From: Prorocentrum cordatum
Lineage: Eukaryota; Sar; Dinophyceae; Prorocentrales; Prorocentraceae
NCBI GenBank assembly: GCA_963575745.1
Contig: CAUYUJ010019923.1
Span: 104,051 to 168,050 of the forward strand
Direction: 5' to 3'
Length of the DNA: 64,000 nt
How positions within the stretch are numbered: position 1 is the stretch's first letter; each line of letters starts with the position of its first letter. Positions 50,695 through 60,493 of this stretch are shown one piece after another. The notes beneath the pieces were generated by a model that saw only the letters and a program-made list of their open reading frames with translations, made no database searches and was not told where the DNA came from. The position numbers and the translations under genes were made by a program.

Positions 50695-51774
50695 CTTTTC
50701 CCTTCCCCCAGGGTCCAAATTCCGATTAGAGGGGGAAAGCTGGGGGAAGGGGTGGGGTTGGGGGGGGACGAGCTCTTCAACGCACCCCCGGCGGGGGCCT
50801 CCCGAGCCCCCAAGACAACACAACAGTGCCCAGAGAGAGCGCCAAGTCGGTCGAAGAGAGCGTGATGGCGGCCCAGGGTGGCCCCACGACGATCCAAGAT
50901 GGCTCCAAGATGGCCAACGAGGCCCCCATGTAGCCCAGAAGCGCCTCCAGAGGATCGCCGAGTGGGCCCCAAAAGGCCAGAAACTTGGGAAACGTAATTA
51001 CATGTTCAGCACATTCACATGTTACGTCTTGACAGCGAACACAACGGCTCAAGTGGCCCCAAATATTGTACCGAGACGGCTCATGATGCCTCCAAGAAGG
51101 CCCCAAGACGGCCCAAGAGGGCCCAAAGACAAACCCAGGGGCTTCACACGACGGCCCAAGACAGCTCCTGGAGGGCCCCAAGAGAGCTCCAACAAAGCCC
51201 AAGAGAGGGAATACGAACATACGTCTCCAGGCTTTCCCACCAAAGTAACCCCTCTAGCCCCCCCCCCGAGTGCTCTCCAAGAGGCCCCAAGTGGCTTCCG
51301 AAACGCCCCCCAGGAAGCCCCCCCAAAACTTCCCACATGCCCATGAGAGTATGTATCCAACAGGCCGTCGTGAGGCATCCTGAGAGACCCTCAGACCTCA
51401 GATTCATCCACGAGGCTCCTGAACAAAGATGTAACTTCCACAGTCGTCCGAGACACTCACTCCCTGTGGGGGTCGGCGAAATGGCGTACGCCTCTTGAAT
51501 CGAGCTGGAGTCGAGCCAGAGGCGAGCTTCAGGAGCGCAGCAGAGACGCCCACAACCGCTGGGCTGCGGCAACCGCCCCCGGCGACCCCCCAAAGCCGAA
51601 CCCCATCCCCCCGCGGTGATGACCTGCGCGCGGCACCGTGATGTCGGGCACCGTGCGCAGGCCATCAGCGCCGGAAGTGCGGGAGCGGCCTCGGGGTGGC
51701 TCCAGGGGCGGCGGCCTCAGCCCAGCGGCTGTGGAGGCCCCTTCTGCTTGGCCATGAGGTCAAGAGACAAACCT
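50695..51774. repeat. AAGAGGCCC chaff repeats, no gene seen
   Basis: 50800-51330 is rich in CCCCAAGACGGCCCAAGAGG-type words, like 1200-1390 and 44050-44620. The rest to 51774 is unique. Confidence 0.55.
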
Positions 51775-51904
51775 CGCCATCGCTCAGACGTCCATTCCCT
51801 GTGCTTTTTTCGGTTTCGTGCGTGGTTTTTTCGCCAAATGATCAAGGATGCTCCTCGATGGCCCTCGCCGAAGGAAAAATGTACACGTCCGAGCGATGCC
51901 AAGA
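51775..51904 (+). mobile_element. TIR element Z, copy 5
   Basis: CCATCGCTCAGACGTCCATT to TACACGTCCGAGCGATGCCA. AAAC occurs just outside both ends (about 51770 and 51906). Confidence 0.65.
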
Positions 51905-51926
51905 AACAGGTCCATCAGGTGGGCAC

Positions 51927-52141
51927 CCGGAGTGCCCCACAGAACGTGCGTCCAACGATGGCGCTCACGACGGCCTCCAGGACGGAGGCAACCTGGTGCT
52001 CGTGCGCGTGCGCCCTGACGGAGATCAGGTCCACGCGGACGGTCGTCTCGCTGCTGAAGGGGCACACCCGGCGCGCGCGGTGCTTCCGGAGGAAGCCAGA
52101 GATTCGGCGCTGCTCCACCTGTATTCTCACGGGGCCCTCCT
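51927..52141 (-). CDS. Probable exon, 215 bp, mixed alpha/beta segment
   Basis: Acceptor CTTCTCTTCCTCTGCAAG, with a strong pyrimidine tract. The frame is EGPVRIQVEQRRISGFLRKH, RARRVCPFSSETTVRVDLIS, VRAHAHEHQVASVLEAVVSA, IVGRTFCGALR, then donor CGG|GTGCCC. The alternating hydrophobic pattern (TTVRVDLISV, VASVLEAVVSAIVG) is convincingly protein-like. No family recognised. Confidence 0.65.
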
Positions 52142-52149
52142 CTTGCAGA

Positions 52150-52305
52150 GGAAGAGAAGAAGCATAAGCAGACACTTTCGAAGGTCCGCGCGATGCTCCT
52201 GCGTCTGCGCTGGGCCCGCCTCCCTGCTGGGGCGGAGAGCGCGCAGGGCGCGGCGCTGGCGCCGCCGCCAAGGGGGCCCAGCGCAGATCCAAGAAGTACG
52301 CGCAC
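52150..52305 (+). mobile_element. TIR element AA, copy 5
   Basis: AAGCATAAGCAGACACTTTC, GGTCCGCGCGATGCTCCTGC and GCTGGGCCC on the left, mirrored by GGGCCCAGCGCAGATCCAAG and AAGTACGCGCAC. Confidence 0.6.
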
Positions 52306-54093
52306 ACCGTCGACGGTGCATGCTCATGCAGGTTGGTCTTCCTCGATCTTGGTCGGCGTGCTCCAGGAGCGTCAGCGTCCGGGGCAGGTCGCGGCTCACC
52401 TGGGCGGCGACATGTGGGATGGGCCGGTTTTTCCACCACCACTACCAGATGTGGGGAAGGGGGGAGGAGGAGGACGAGGAGGGAGGAGAGATTCGCTGGG
52501 GAATTCGCCGGTAGCCACACGGTGGCAGGGGGGCAGGAGGAGGAGAGGAGGAGGAGGAGGAGGAGGAGGTGGAGGAGGAGGATGTGGAGGAGGAGGAGGA
52601 CCTCCCCACCCTCCCTTCCATTCCCGTCCTGCCTATGGCAGGGGTGGCGGAGCATTGGCCCGTCCATGAAGGGGGCCTGCTTTGGCGCGAGGAGAGGCGC
52701 GGCGACCCGGCGGCGCGGCTCGCGCGGGCCGCCACCGCGTGGCCCACTCCGCGCATAGAGAGAATGGCGGGCTCCGCGCGCGGCCTCGCGCGACTGCCCA
52801 CCAGACCACCCCATGCCCCACATGGTCCTCTTCCTCCTCCTCGTCCTCCTCCTCCTCCTCCTCCTCCCTCCTCCTGCCCTCCTCTCCTCTCCTCTCCTCC
52901 TCCTCCTCCTCTCCTCCTCCTCCTCCTCCTCCTCCTCCTCCTCCTCCTCCTCCTCCTCCTCCTCCTCCTCCTCCTCCCCCACCCATGGGTACGGGTTCCA
53001 TGTGTGTGTTCTCAATGTTCCCCGACCCCCCCCCCACCGGAAATGGAGGGCAAATGGCGGCCTTCGGGCTGTGTTGGGGCGGCTCGGTGGGTGGTGGCTC
53101 ACGCGGGAAGCTTCTGGCGCGAACGTCCGCGCCTTCGACCCAATTCTCTCCCTTCGCTCCCTCTTGGGGTCCGAGCAGGTGGGGTCCGAGGACCCGGCTG
53201 CATCGGTCGACGGCGAGCGAGGGGGAGGGAAGTGAGGAGGAGACCTTCTCAAAAGGTTCGGAAGTTCCCCAGCCTTCTCAGAAGTTGTCTAAGCCTCCCC
53301 CGAATACACAGAAAACCTCTCAGGAGGCGAGAGGGCCTCTAAGAAGCCCCGCCGCCGTTTGAGGAGGCCTTCTCCTTCTCGTTCCCCCCCTCGCTCGCCG
53401 CCGAATCGGCGCTGCGTCGGCTCTGCCTCGGCAATGCATCGGCGCCGCCAGAGTGGATCGAACAAATCTTTGACCCGGGTCAATCCAGACCCGAGTCACT
53501 CGGGCCTTGAAGGATTCTGCAGGACCATGCAAGATTCAGCAGGATCCTGCAAGAGCCTGCGCCCAAGCCCGGGCCAATGCGCCCCTGGCCCTGCAGGATT
53601 CTGCAAGATCCGGCGCTCTGGCTGACCCCTGAGCCCCGAGTGGCGGGGCGCACAAGGGGGTGGATGGCGGGGTACAGCTGAGTAGAGGGAGGCTGCTTCT
53701 CAGCAGGCGCTGGCCTTATGTCTACAGAGAAGGCCCGCGCCTTCGGAGAAGCAGGGGTGCTTCTAAGACGCCCTCCCACCTCCCCCCACCCCCCTCGGCG
53801 CATGACTGACCCGAGGAGGAGGAGGAGGAGTAGGAGTAGGGGGAGGAGGAGGAGGAGGAGGAGGAGGAGGAGGAGGAGGAGGAGGAGGAGAGGAGGAGGA
53901 GGAGGAGGAGGAGCAGGATGAGGAGGAGGAGAAGGATGAGGAGGCGGACGAGGAGGAGGAGGAGGAGGAATACTAATCATATAATAATACGAAGAATAAT
54001 GAAAGGAATATCATTAAGAATCAGAGGAGGTGGAGGAGGAGGGAGAAGGAAAATAGTGACACGAAAACTTCGGAGCTTTCTTCCGCCGCTCAC
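52306..54093. repeat. GAG and CTC arrays, no certain gene
   Basis: 52465-52610 is (GAG)n, 52825-52980 (CTC)n and 53810-53975 (GAG)n. 53500-53640 repeats CAGGATTCTGCAAGATC words. 53400-53450 holds GCATCGGCG words. Open frames in the arrays are artefacts. Confidence 0.75.
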
Positions 54094-54292
54094 CTCCTCG
54101 GAGGACAGTGCGCCCAGGGCGATGCCCGCCCCGCTGAGTTGGCCGCCGGCCGCGGCGCGGTGGCCCACCGGGAGGGGGCCCGCCTCAGGGACGCCCAGGC
54201 GCAGCCCGCGCACCTCGACCAGGCGGTGCAGGCGCACCGACTGGCCGCACACCTGGTGGACGTCCTCGGGATGATCGACCGAAAAGGGACCC
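54094..54292 (-). CDS. Probable exon, strong GT donor
   Basis: Candidate acceptor GGTCAG (54293-54295). The frame is GPFSVDHPEDVHQVCGQSVR, LHRLVEVRGLRLGVPEAGPL, PVGHRAAAGGQLSGAGIALG, ALSSEE, ending at GAGGAG|GTGAGC, a consensus donor. It is the highest-coordinate (most 5') exon seen in the minus-strand series. No domain recognised. Confidence 0.65.
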
Positions 54293-55785
54293 CTGACCAT
54301 TCCTTTGGGGTGGGACCTGAGTCAGGGAGGCCAAGAACGTGAGGGTTAGGGCTTCTTTTCTGCCGATGTATCCGCCCCAGCCGTCCAGAATGATTATCCC
54401 TAACGCGAAGACGGGGTCCTCAGTGAGGCCACGTCTTCGTCGTGTTAGTAGGGTTAGGGGTTCTTTTGTGCTCGATGTCAGGAGAAGGTCGAACAGGACC
54501 ATCCGACTCCTCAATCAGTGCTTGCACTAAAGGGGTCCTGGCAGATAGTAAAAATCTAGTGGAAGTACCATCCCGATGTCGGTTGCCGGCTGGATTCTCA
54601 AACTCCGGGGTTCCCGGTTCCCAGGTTCCTGGCTGCTGGTTCTTGGCCGATTTCGGGATCTCACGATCCCAAAAATTGTTCAAACCATCCACTGCTTGGG
54701 GTTTTCCTCTGGTGCCATCTTTTCAATCGCGTCGCTTGTCCGTGATCCAAGCATCTGTGGGCCGCCTTCGGGCCCCAGTACACTCAAAAACGGACCAGGG
54801 CGCAAAAAAGACATGTGGGGAGCTCAGCGAACGCGGATGGACATTATCATATGGCCGTGTGCCTGGATAGAAACTGTCAAATGGGCAGTGTTGAAAGGGA
54901 GGGGGACCGGCTCAGAGGGGGAAGCATCAAACCGGCCCCTGGCAGCGGTGGGGCTGTAATCCGCCTGTCCCCTACAGGGCCTCCCAGCATAATAAATTAA
55001 AAGCACTGTTCTGGAGCTCGCGCCGCTGACTCTCGCGATCACTGTTTTTTTGCTATGTTGACCACTCTCGGCCTGTTATGTTGAACCACTGTATTTTTGA
55101 TATTCGGGGCGCCCTCCAAAAAATAAACGAAACGCGATCGGTGTGTTTAGAGCGTCGAGCCGAAACTAGCGAAACGACGAAGCTAAATGCGACGACGACT
55201 ACGCGCCTCGAACTATTTGACACAGCAAACATATCACCGACCGTGCCAACGTCACCGCGCATCCGCGCACGAGCAGGGTGTTGGGGACCTCCCAGAGGAA
55301 TTTTAAATCGACTGCGGGGGTAAGCAGGGCGGAACCCAGGACCGCACGGGAGAGGGGGAGGGTTGGGGGTCAGGCGGTTTCGTGGCGAAAGCCTCTATGT
55401 AAAGCGGGAGCGGGGGTCGGCGTTCTGCCGCGGCCAGGCTTCTGGCGACGCCTCGCCCAGAGGTGAGCGTGGGCGTCGGCACCCCGACGGCGACGGCGAC
55501 GGCGACGGATGACGACTGACGCCGACAGCGGCGGCGCCTCACTCCTCATGCGGTCCCCGACCTCATTTCCAACGTTCCCCCTCCTGCTGTTGCCCCATAC
55601 TGCCTCTCTCGTTCTTCATCCTCTCTCCCCTTCCGTGTCCTCCCCGCCTCCCCTTTCCTCCTTCCCCCGTCCTCCCGCCGCCCTCCTCACCTTTGCCCCT
55701 CCTCCCTCCTCGCCTCCTCGTACTCCCTCTTTCCAGGGCGCGGCCAGACGCCGTGCGCCCTCCGCCACCGCGCCACGCGCGGCGG
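54293..55785. other. Intergenic or intron sequence, no gene supported
   Basis: 54330-54480 repeats GGTTAGGG(C/G)TTCTTTT words. 54600-54660 has GGTTCC tandem words. 55440-55510 has GGCGAC repeats. 55560-55740 is CT-rich on the plus strand. This is the 3' flank of gene 1, and the 5' part of the exon series may begin here. Confidence 0.4.
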
Positions 55786-58700
55786 CTAATTGCCCACGCG
55801 GGCGCTCTCGATCCGCTCGTGCAGGAGCGGGTGCACCGTCGCCGCCTCCGAGCCCTTGATCTTGAGCTTGTCCAGCTTCGCCGCCTGCGCCACGATGCTG
55901 GCGGCCAGCTTGATGGCGCCCCCCCCCTCCTTCTTCAGGTAGTTGAAGATCATCCCCTCCACCTCTGTGACCAGGACCCTGTCGCAGATCTGGTCCGAGC
56001 GATCGATCGTCGCGGCGTCCGCCGCAGCTCCGATGTAGTCCACCGCGTCAGTGTAGGTCTTCGTCGCCTGCACGGGCATCGCCAAGCAGACGCGCAGAAG
56101 GCGACCCCTTCAGTAAGAGCGGGGGGGGCCCTGACCCCCCTCCATCCCCCTCCCCTCCCTCCGCTCACCGGCCCTCCAGTTCCCCCGCCTGCCTTCCACC
56201 CCTTCTCAGTGGCCCTCCCCATCGTCGTTTGTGGGTTAGGGGGGTTGTTCCCTCAGGGTCGCCTCCTCCAACTTCTGCTTGGCATCCCTGTGCTCCTTGA
56301 GCTTCCAGGTCGTGGTGATGGTCTCCTGCTCGCTCAGGTCTTTCAGGTTGTCCGCGACGATGGAAGCGTGCCACTTCTCCTTGTTCTTGCCGCCAGCCGC
56401 GGTGAGCTCCAGCCGCGCCTGCTTCTCGATGAGCTTCTCCCTCTCGATCGCCTCGCAGTGCACCACGACCTTCTTGACCTCGGCGTCGAGCGGGTTGACG
56501 ACCTCGTGACGGAAGCGCGTGGAAGCCTGTGTCCACGGCTCCTGCTTGATCGTGAGCTTCGCGTCGATCTTCTCCTGCAGCTCACGGGCGTGTTTGATGA
56601 GGGAGTTGCAAGCTGAAACCACTCTGTACCCGCTCTTCGCGTCCTCAGCGGCGCGGGCCTCGTCGTTCTCCCCCAAGGCCTCGAAGTCAGCATTGCTACT
56701 GATGATGCCGAACGCGTCCTTGAGGAAGTCGTGCAGCATAGTGATGTCTCTGGTCTGGTCTGAATAGTCTGCAGCGCCCTTCTTGAAGATATCCCTGACC
56801 TTCGTGTATATAGACAACACGGTAGTCTTGTTGGGCGTCTTCAGGGGCATGTGGTCGATAGTCTTCAGCGCCAAAGACACCAGGGCCTCGTGGATTTTCG
56901 TCTTCCCCGTCGCTCCGCAGTCCTGGCCTTCGATGTCTTTCACGAGCTTCTCTGCTTCGTGGAGAGTAGGGTCGGCCACGACCTCCTCCTCAACAGCCTT
57001 CGCGATGAGCTGCGCCGCGTCCTCCAGCTGCTTGCTCCGCTTCTGGAGCGCGGCCTCTGAGTTGAACACCTGGCACTTCTTGAGCTGCACGTGGATCATG
57101 GGGATCTCTGGGAACATCTTGGCGGAAAGCTGCAGCAACTCCTGTAGCGGCACCGCATTCTCCATACGGGATTCATTTGTGATGGCGGCGTGCGTAGCGT
57201 TGCTGAGGTGCGTCAGTGCCTTCACGAACTGACCGACAACGCGCTTCAAGAGATCGTCGCACAACGCATCTTCGTGAGCCTTCCATTTGTGGATCTCCTC
57301 GGCGGTCCTTTTCAAACTGGGCCAGGGCTCCGATGGCGACGGCACTGCTGCACATTCCATGGGCGTGCTCAGGAACTTCTCAAGCTGAACGACGATAGGC
57401 TGCACGGCTTTGATGACGGTCAATGTTCCATTGTGCGTGATCATTGCATTACCCATCGTATTTGCCCACGCTGCGGACGTCTGAAAGGCGTCGTGGACGT
57501 ACTTCATGATGTTGTACTCGGTCTTCGGCGCAGAGGCCGACGCGCAGAAGCTCTTGAAGTCGACGTAGTCCTTCTCGTAGGTATCGATGCGAACCCTCTT
57601 GTTGGCAACACGCTGGAGAAACAGCACCTGCTTTAAAGTCGAGAGGACCTCGAACGCAGTTCGCATGAAGCCCTGTGGTACTAACGTCTTCCGAAGGTCG
57701 GACTCAAGCTCTTGAAGGCAGACCGTCGCGAAATACTCGCAGCTGCTCCTGGAGTCGGCGTCCTGGAGTATCAAAGTACACACCTGGTTGTTGATGAGAA
57801 CGTCGGTAAACATGGATACGGCTTCTCTGACCGTTTTGTTCGGGATCTGTGAGATCATCGGGTCCAGCGGGAGGAAGCTGAGGTCATCGGTGTCCAACTC
57901 CACCTCGGTTTCGTTGAGAGTACGTGTCTCGGCGCCACCGCATGACGGCGCGGCCGTCGGTTCATCTTCTCCGAAGGTGTCCATGTCCGCGCTACCAGAA
58001 ATAACTTGCGTATGCGACCATGGCCTGCAACGGTTCCAAACTTCTTTGCAAGCTTCTAGTGTAGTCAGGCCGATCGTGCCCTTCCCTGGCAACAAGGTCG
58101 CAACCTTCCGCTGGACGAGGGCGAACATGCACTGGGGGCTGAGCTTGTTGGCGGACCCGTCATCCGCAAGGATTGGCTTCAGGCCCTTCTGGAGCTGATC
58201 GTCCGTGATTTTGCCGTCGTTGATGAGAGACCTCTTCACTGTGCACACCAGCCTCACGTCAGCCATGTGCTTGAACAGCCGCGAATATACTCCTGAAAAC
58301 TCGGCTTTCCCCTTCATCCTCTCCAAGAGGTTGGTGGCCTCCTTGACGCTGTTCTTCAGTTTCTGGTCGTCCAGGTGTCCGTAAAGATTGTTCTTCTGGA
58401 TCCAGTACTCGACCTTCCCTGGGTTGTCCTTCGGGCAATTGCTGAAGTCTAGGTCTTCACTGTCGGCTGCCGAGCTGGCTCCATCAGATTTCCCAGAGTT
58501 CGATACCGCATCGAATGAAAGAGATTTCCGAAGCCCCCCCCCCAGCCGCAGCGCCAGAAGCCACATGTCCAGCAACCGCGTCCACCGTTAGTGATGAAGC
58601 TGTAGCCGATGAAGACGCAGGCGCGAGGAGACTCGGCACTGGAGGGTACTGCTTTCCCAACGGGCTGCCCTTGACAGGGGAAGGAGCCATCGCCACCTCT

Positions 58701-59848
58701 TCATCCAGCGTCGGCGCAATGTTGAACCGTCCAGCCTTGCGAGAATCATCCCACACAGGTAAAGGCGAATCATCTGGAATCGCGCGCTTCTGGCCGACGA
58801 GCGGGTTCGTGGTGGGCGTGCCGATCTTCTTGTCATCGTCGTCCTCGTTGTCGTCAGGCGCCTTCCCTCTCTTGGTTCTCGTGGGTCTCGTAGCCGCCAG
58901 CATCGCGCTCACCAAGGGAACGTCCATCCCAATAGGGTCCGAGCAGATGGCGGAGACGTCGCGGCTATGCCACTCGAAGACGGCGCCCGCCTGACCGATG
59001 AACGTCTGCTCGTTGAAGCACAACAGCTTGCGGGATTGTTCGGTTGATACTTTCCAGCTCACGCGCTCGCGCCTGAAACCCGCCGTCCTCTTGTCGCAAA
59101 CGTCGTCTATGAAGCTGTAGTACTGCCTGTGCTTGCCGTGCTCGTCCACTCCCATGACGATGAAGTCTTGCAGCTTTTTCTTCGTGTCTGCCTTGATCTT
59201 CGGGCCGAACACGCTCTGCAATTGAGACTCCGTCAGGAGGAGCCGCTCGTAGAAGTACTCCCGCTGGTGGCCGAGGTCCCCACTCACCTCGTCGTGATCC
59301 GAAGACCTCAGGAACTGCGCCGACTCCTGCACGGGGGCGTTCACGAAATGGGATTGCATGGTCGGGGACTGCCTGCACACCTCCACGGCCTTCTGCTCCG
59401 AGCCGAGGAACCAGAACAGATTCAAGCTCTTCCAGCCGCAGGGCTTGCACAGAATGGAATCATCCTGAGGAAGCTGGATGAAATACGCTCGGCGCCCCCC
59501 ACCCCCATTCCGTAAGAGTGCGTGCGTTACCTCTCTGGTTCACTCATTCTTCTTGCTGGTGATCTCCACTGGCCCCCCCCCCCCCCCCCACTCATCCTGC
59601 TCATCCCTCCTTCTCAACTTGGTTGTTCGAGCCCCCCGCCCTGGACATCCTACTGCTCGCCCTGCTCCCGCCCCTCTCTCCCCCCCTCTTCCTGACCAAT
59701 CCGACCAATCCCCCGCTCTGACCCCTCGTACTGATCCTGCTCCTCCTCCTGCTCCCTCCGCTCCGCCGTGGCCTCCCCATTTCGTCTTGGGCGGCTCCTG
59801 GCGCTCCGCGGCGCAGATAGCGCAGGCGGGGGCCGCGGCGGCCGCCAT
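55786..59848 (-). CDS. Gene 1: large zinc-ribbon/coiled-coil protein of unknown function
   Basis: Three exons: 59848-59773, 59487-56263 and 56067-55786 (stop TAG). The start ATG is in a good context (GCCATGG), 27 nt after a pyrimidine-rich AG. With one base removed from the G10 run at 58534-58543, the product is about 1,193 residues. Order: C9-x2-C12-x26-C39-x2-C42 zinc-ribbon-like N-terminus, formed only after joining exon 1 (CAICAAERQ) to exon 2 (ILCKPCGW); a folded part to about residue 240 (YYSFIDDVCDK, FEWHSRDVSA); a low-complexity link with basic TRTKRGK and acidic DDNEDDDDKK; a long helical body; a charged coiled-coil (AIEREKLIEKQARLELTAAG); and a C-terminal piece (EGMIFNYLKKEGGGAIKLAA). 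The C-terminus is helical. No catalytic motif is recognised. Codon use is even and the frame is long and clean, so the gene itself is secure. Confidence 0.85.
56068..56262 (-). other. Gene 1 intron 2 (GC donor, 195 bp) with repeated AGGCGAC edges
   Basis: Donor GGAG|GCGACC and acceptor GTGCAG|GCGACG, phase 0 on both sides (KLEE / ATKTYTDAV). The 7-mer AGGCGAC occurs at both edges, as if left by a target duplication. Reading through would stop 9 codons later (56236). Confidence 0.7.
58534..58543 (-). other. G10 run that breaks the gene 1 frame
   Basis: Ten G on the coding strand. Upstream the frame reads VASGAAAGGG and downstream LRKSLSFDAVSNSG. Nine G (or twelve) would join them. Most likely an assembly or sequencing error in a homopolymer, otherwise a slippage mutation. 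Confidence 0.8.
59488..59772 (-). other. Gene 1 intron 1 (GC donor, 285 bp)
   Basis: Donor GGGGAG|GCCACG, acceptor CGCCGAG|CGTATT. Splicing gives the codon series K-W-G-A-Y-F and completes the second CxxC pair. The intron holds a long G-run on the coding strand (about 59573-59590) and stops in all relevant frames. An intron with GC at its start fits dinoflagellate practice. Confidence 0.65.
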
Positions 59849-59885
59849 GGCAATTGCCAGAATATGGAAATAGATCTGAAAATGA
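59849..59885 (-). promoter_or_regulatory. Gene 1 candidate spliced-leader acceptor and 5' UTR
   Basis: TTCGCATCATTTTCAG ends at 59876, leaving 27 nt (ATCTATTTCC...GCAATTGCC) before the ATG. The pyrimidine tract and AG fit trans-splicing of the dinoflagellate leader. The alternative of a very short upstream cis intron (GTGGGCAGG... to this AG, 38 bp) seems too short. Confidence 0.5.
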
Positions 59886-60493
59886 TGCGAACGAGCCCAA
59901 GCTCCCTGCCCACCTGCATTGGCCCGACAGCCTCACCCTCCTCAGAGCGACGAGGAGGTGGAAGAGGAGGCAGACGGGCCAAGTCAGGCGGCCAAGGAGT
60001 TTGGATCAGTTCGAGCTTGAAAGGGTGCTGAGCGCGCATGGGCGCGGCACTGCAGATGGATCGCTCTCGGCGACTTGATCATCTAGGAAGCCTCGGTTCC
60101 AGGGGCGGAGACACGGCGGGGTCTTGCATGAAAGGGTGGCGTGAAACCCGTGCTGGAGGACGGGGTGGAGGGAGGGGATGGCGGAGGAGAAGGAGGAAGG
60201 GGGACTGGAATAGGGATCGGTTAAGCAAGCGAGAGAGGAATAACGAGGAGGCAAAGAGAAGAGGGACCGACGGAAGTGACGGCATGGGGCCCCTTTCTGG
60301 TGGGGAGCCCTTTGTTGAGGGGTGCTTTCTCGTTTCTGGCATGGCCCACTCCAGGTAGGAACCCTTTCTGGAGATAAGTATGTGGGAGCCTTTTCCTGGA
60401 GAGAACTGCGAGAGACGTAATTCGTTTGTCTGGATGGGGTATGTTAAGATCCCCTTCTGGAGATAAGCATATGAGAGACGTAATGTTTTTTGT
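59886..60493. other. Spacer between genes 2 and 1
   Basis: No gene. Two direct repeats of TTCTGGAGATAAG(T/C)AT lie at about 60365 and 60452, with AGAGACGTAAT after each. A purine-rich plus strand at 60150-60290 could act as polypyrimidine on the coding strand. Confidence 0.45.

Larger units (their letters stand above)
3235..54292 (-). other. Series of minus-strand exons, possibly one or more giant genes
   Basis: About nine probable and a dozen possible exons, nearly all read on the minus strand, are spread over 51 kb and separated by introns full of repeats. Exons with both edges readable are 58-215 bp, and four (25391, 27820, 32222, 35778) are exact codon multiples in phase 0. Donors are GT, GC or GA and acceptors AG, as known for dinoflagellates. 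No start or stop codon of the series could be fixed, and the 18-24 kb array has no exon. Whether this is one gene or several cannot be told without transcripts. Confidence 0.45.

Noticed and set aside
5393-50699. Calling all seven F copies proven introns
   Set aside because: Only F1 (GT-AG) and perhaps F5 (GA-AG) give clean sites from the duplication. F2, F4, F6 and F7 do not, so F is annotated as a mobile element.
54330-54480. GGTTAGGG words as telomere repeats
   Set aside because: Only scattered single words with no tandem array, so not telomeric.
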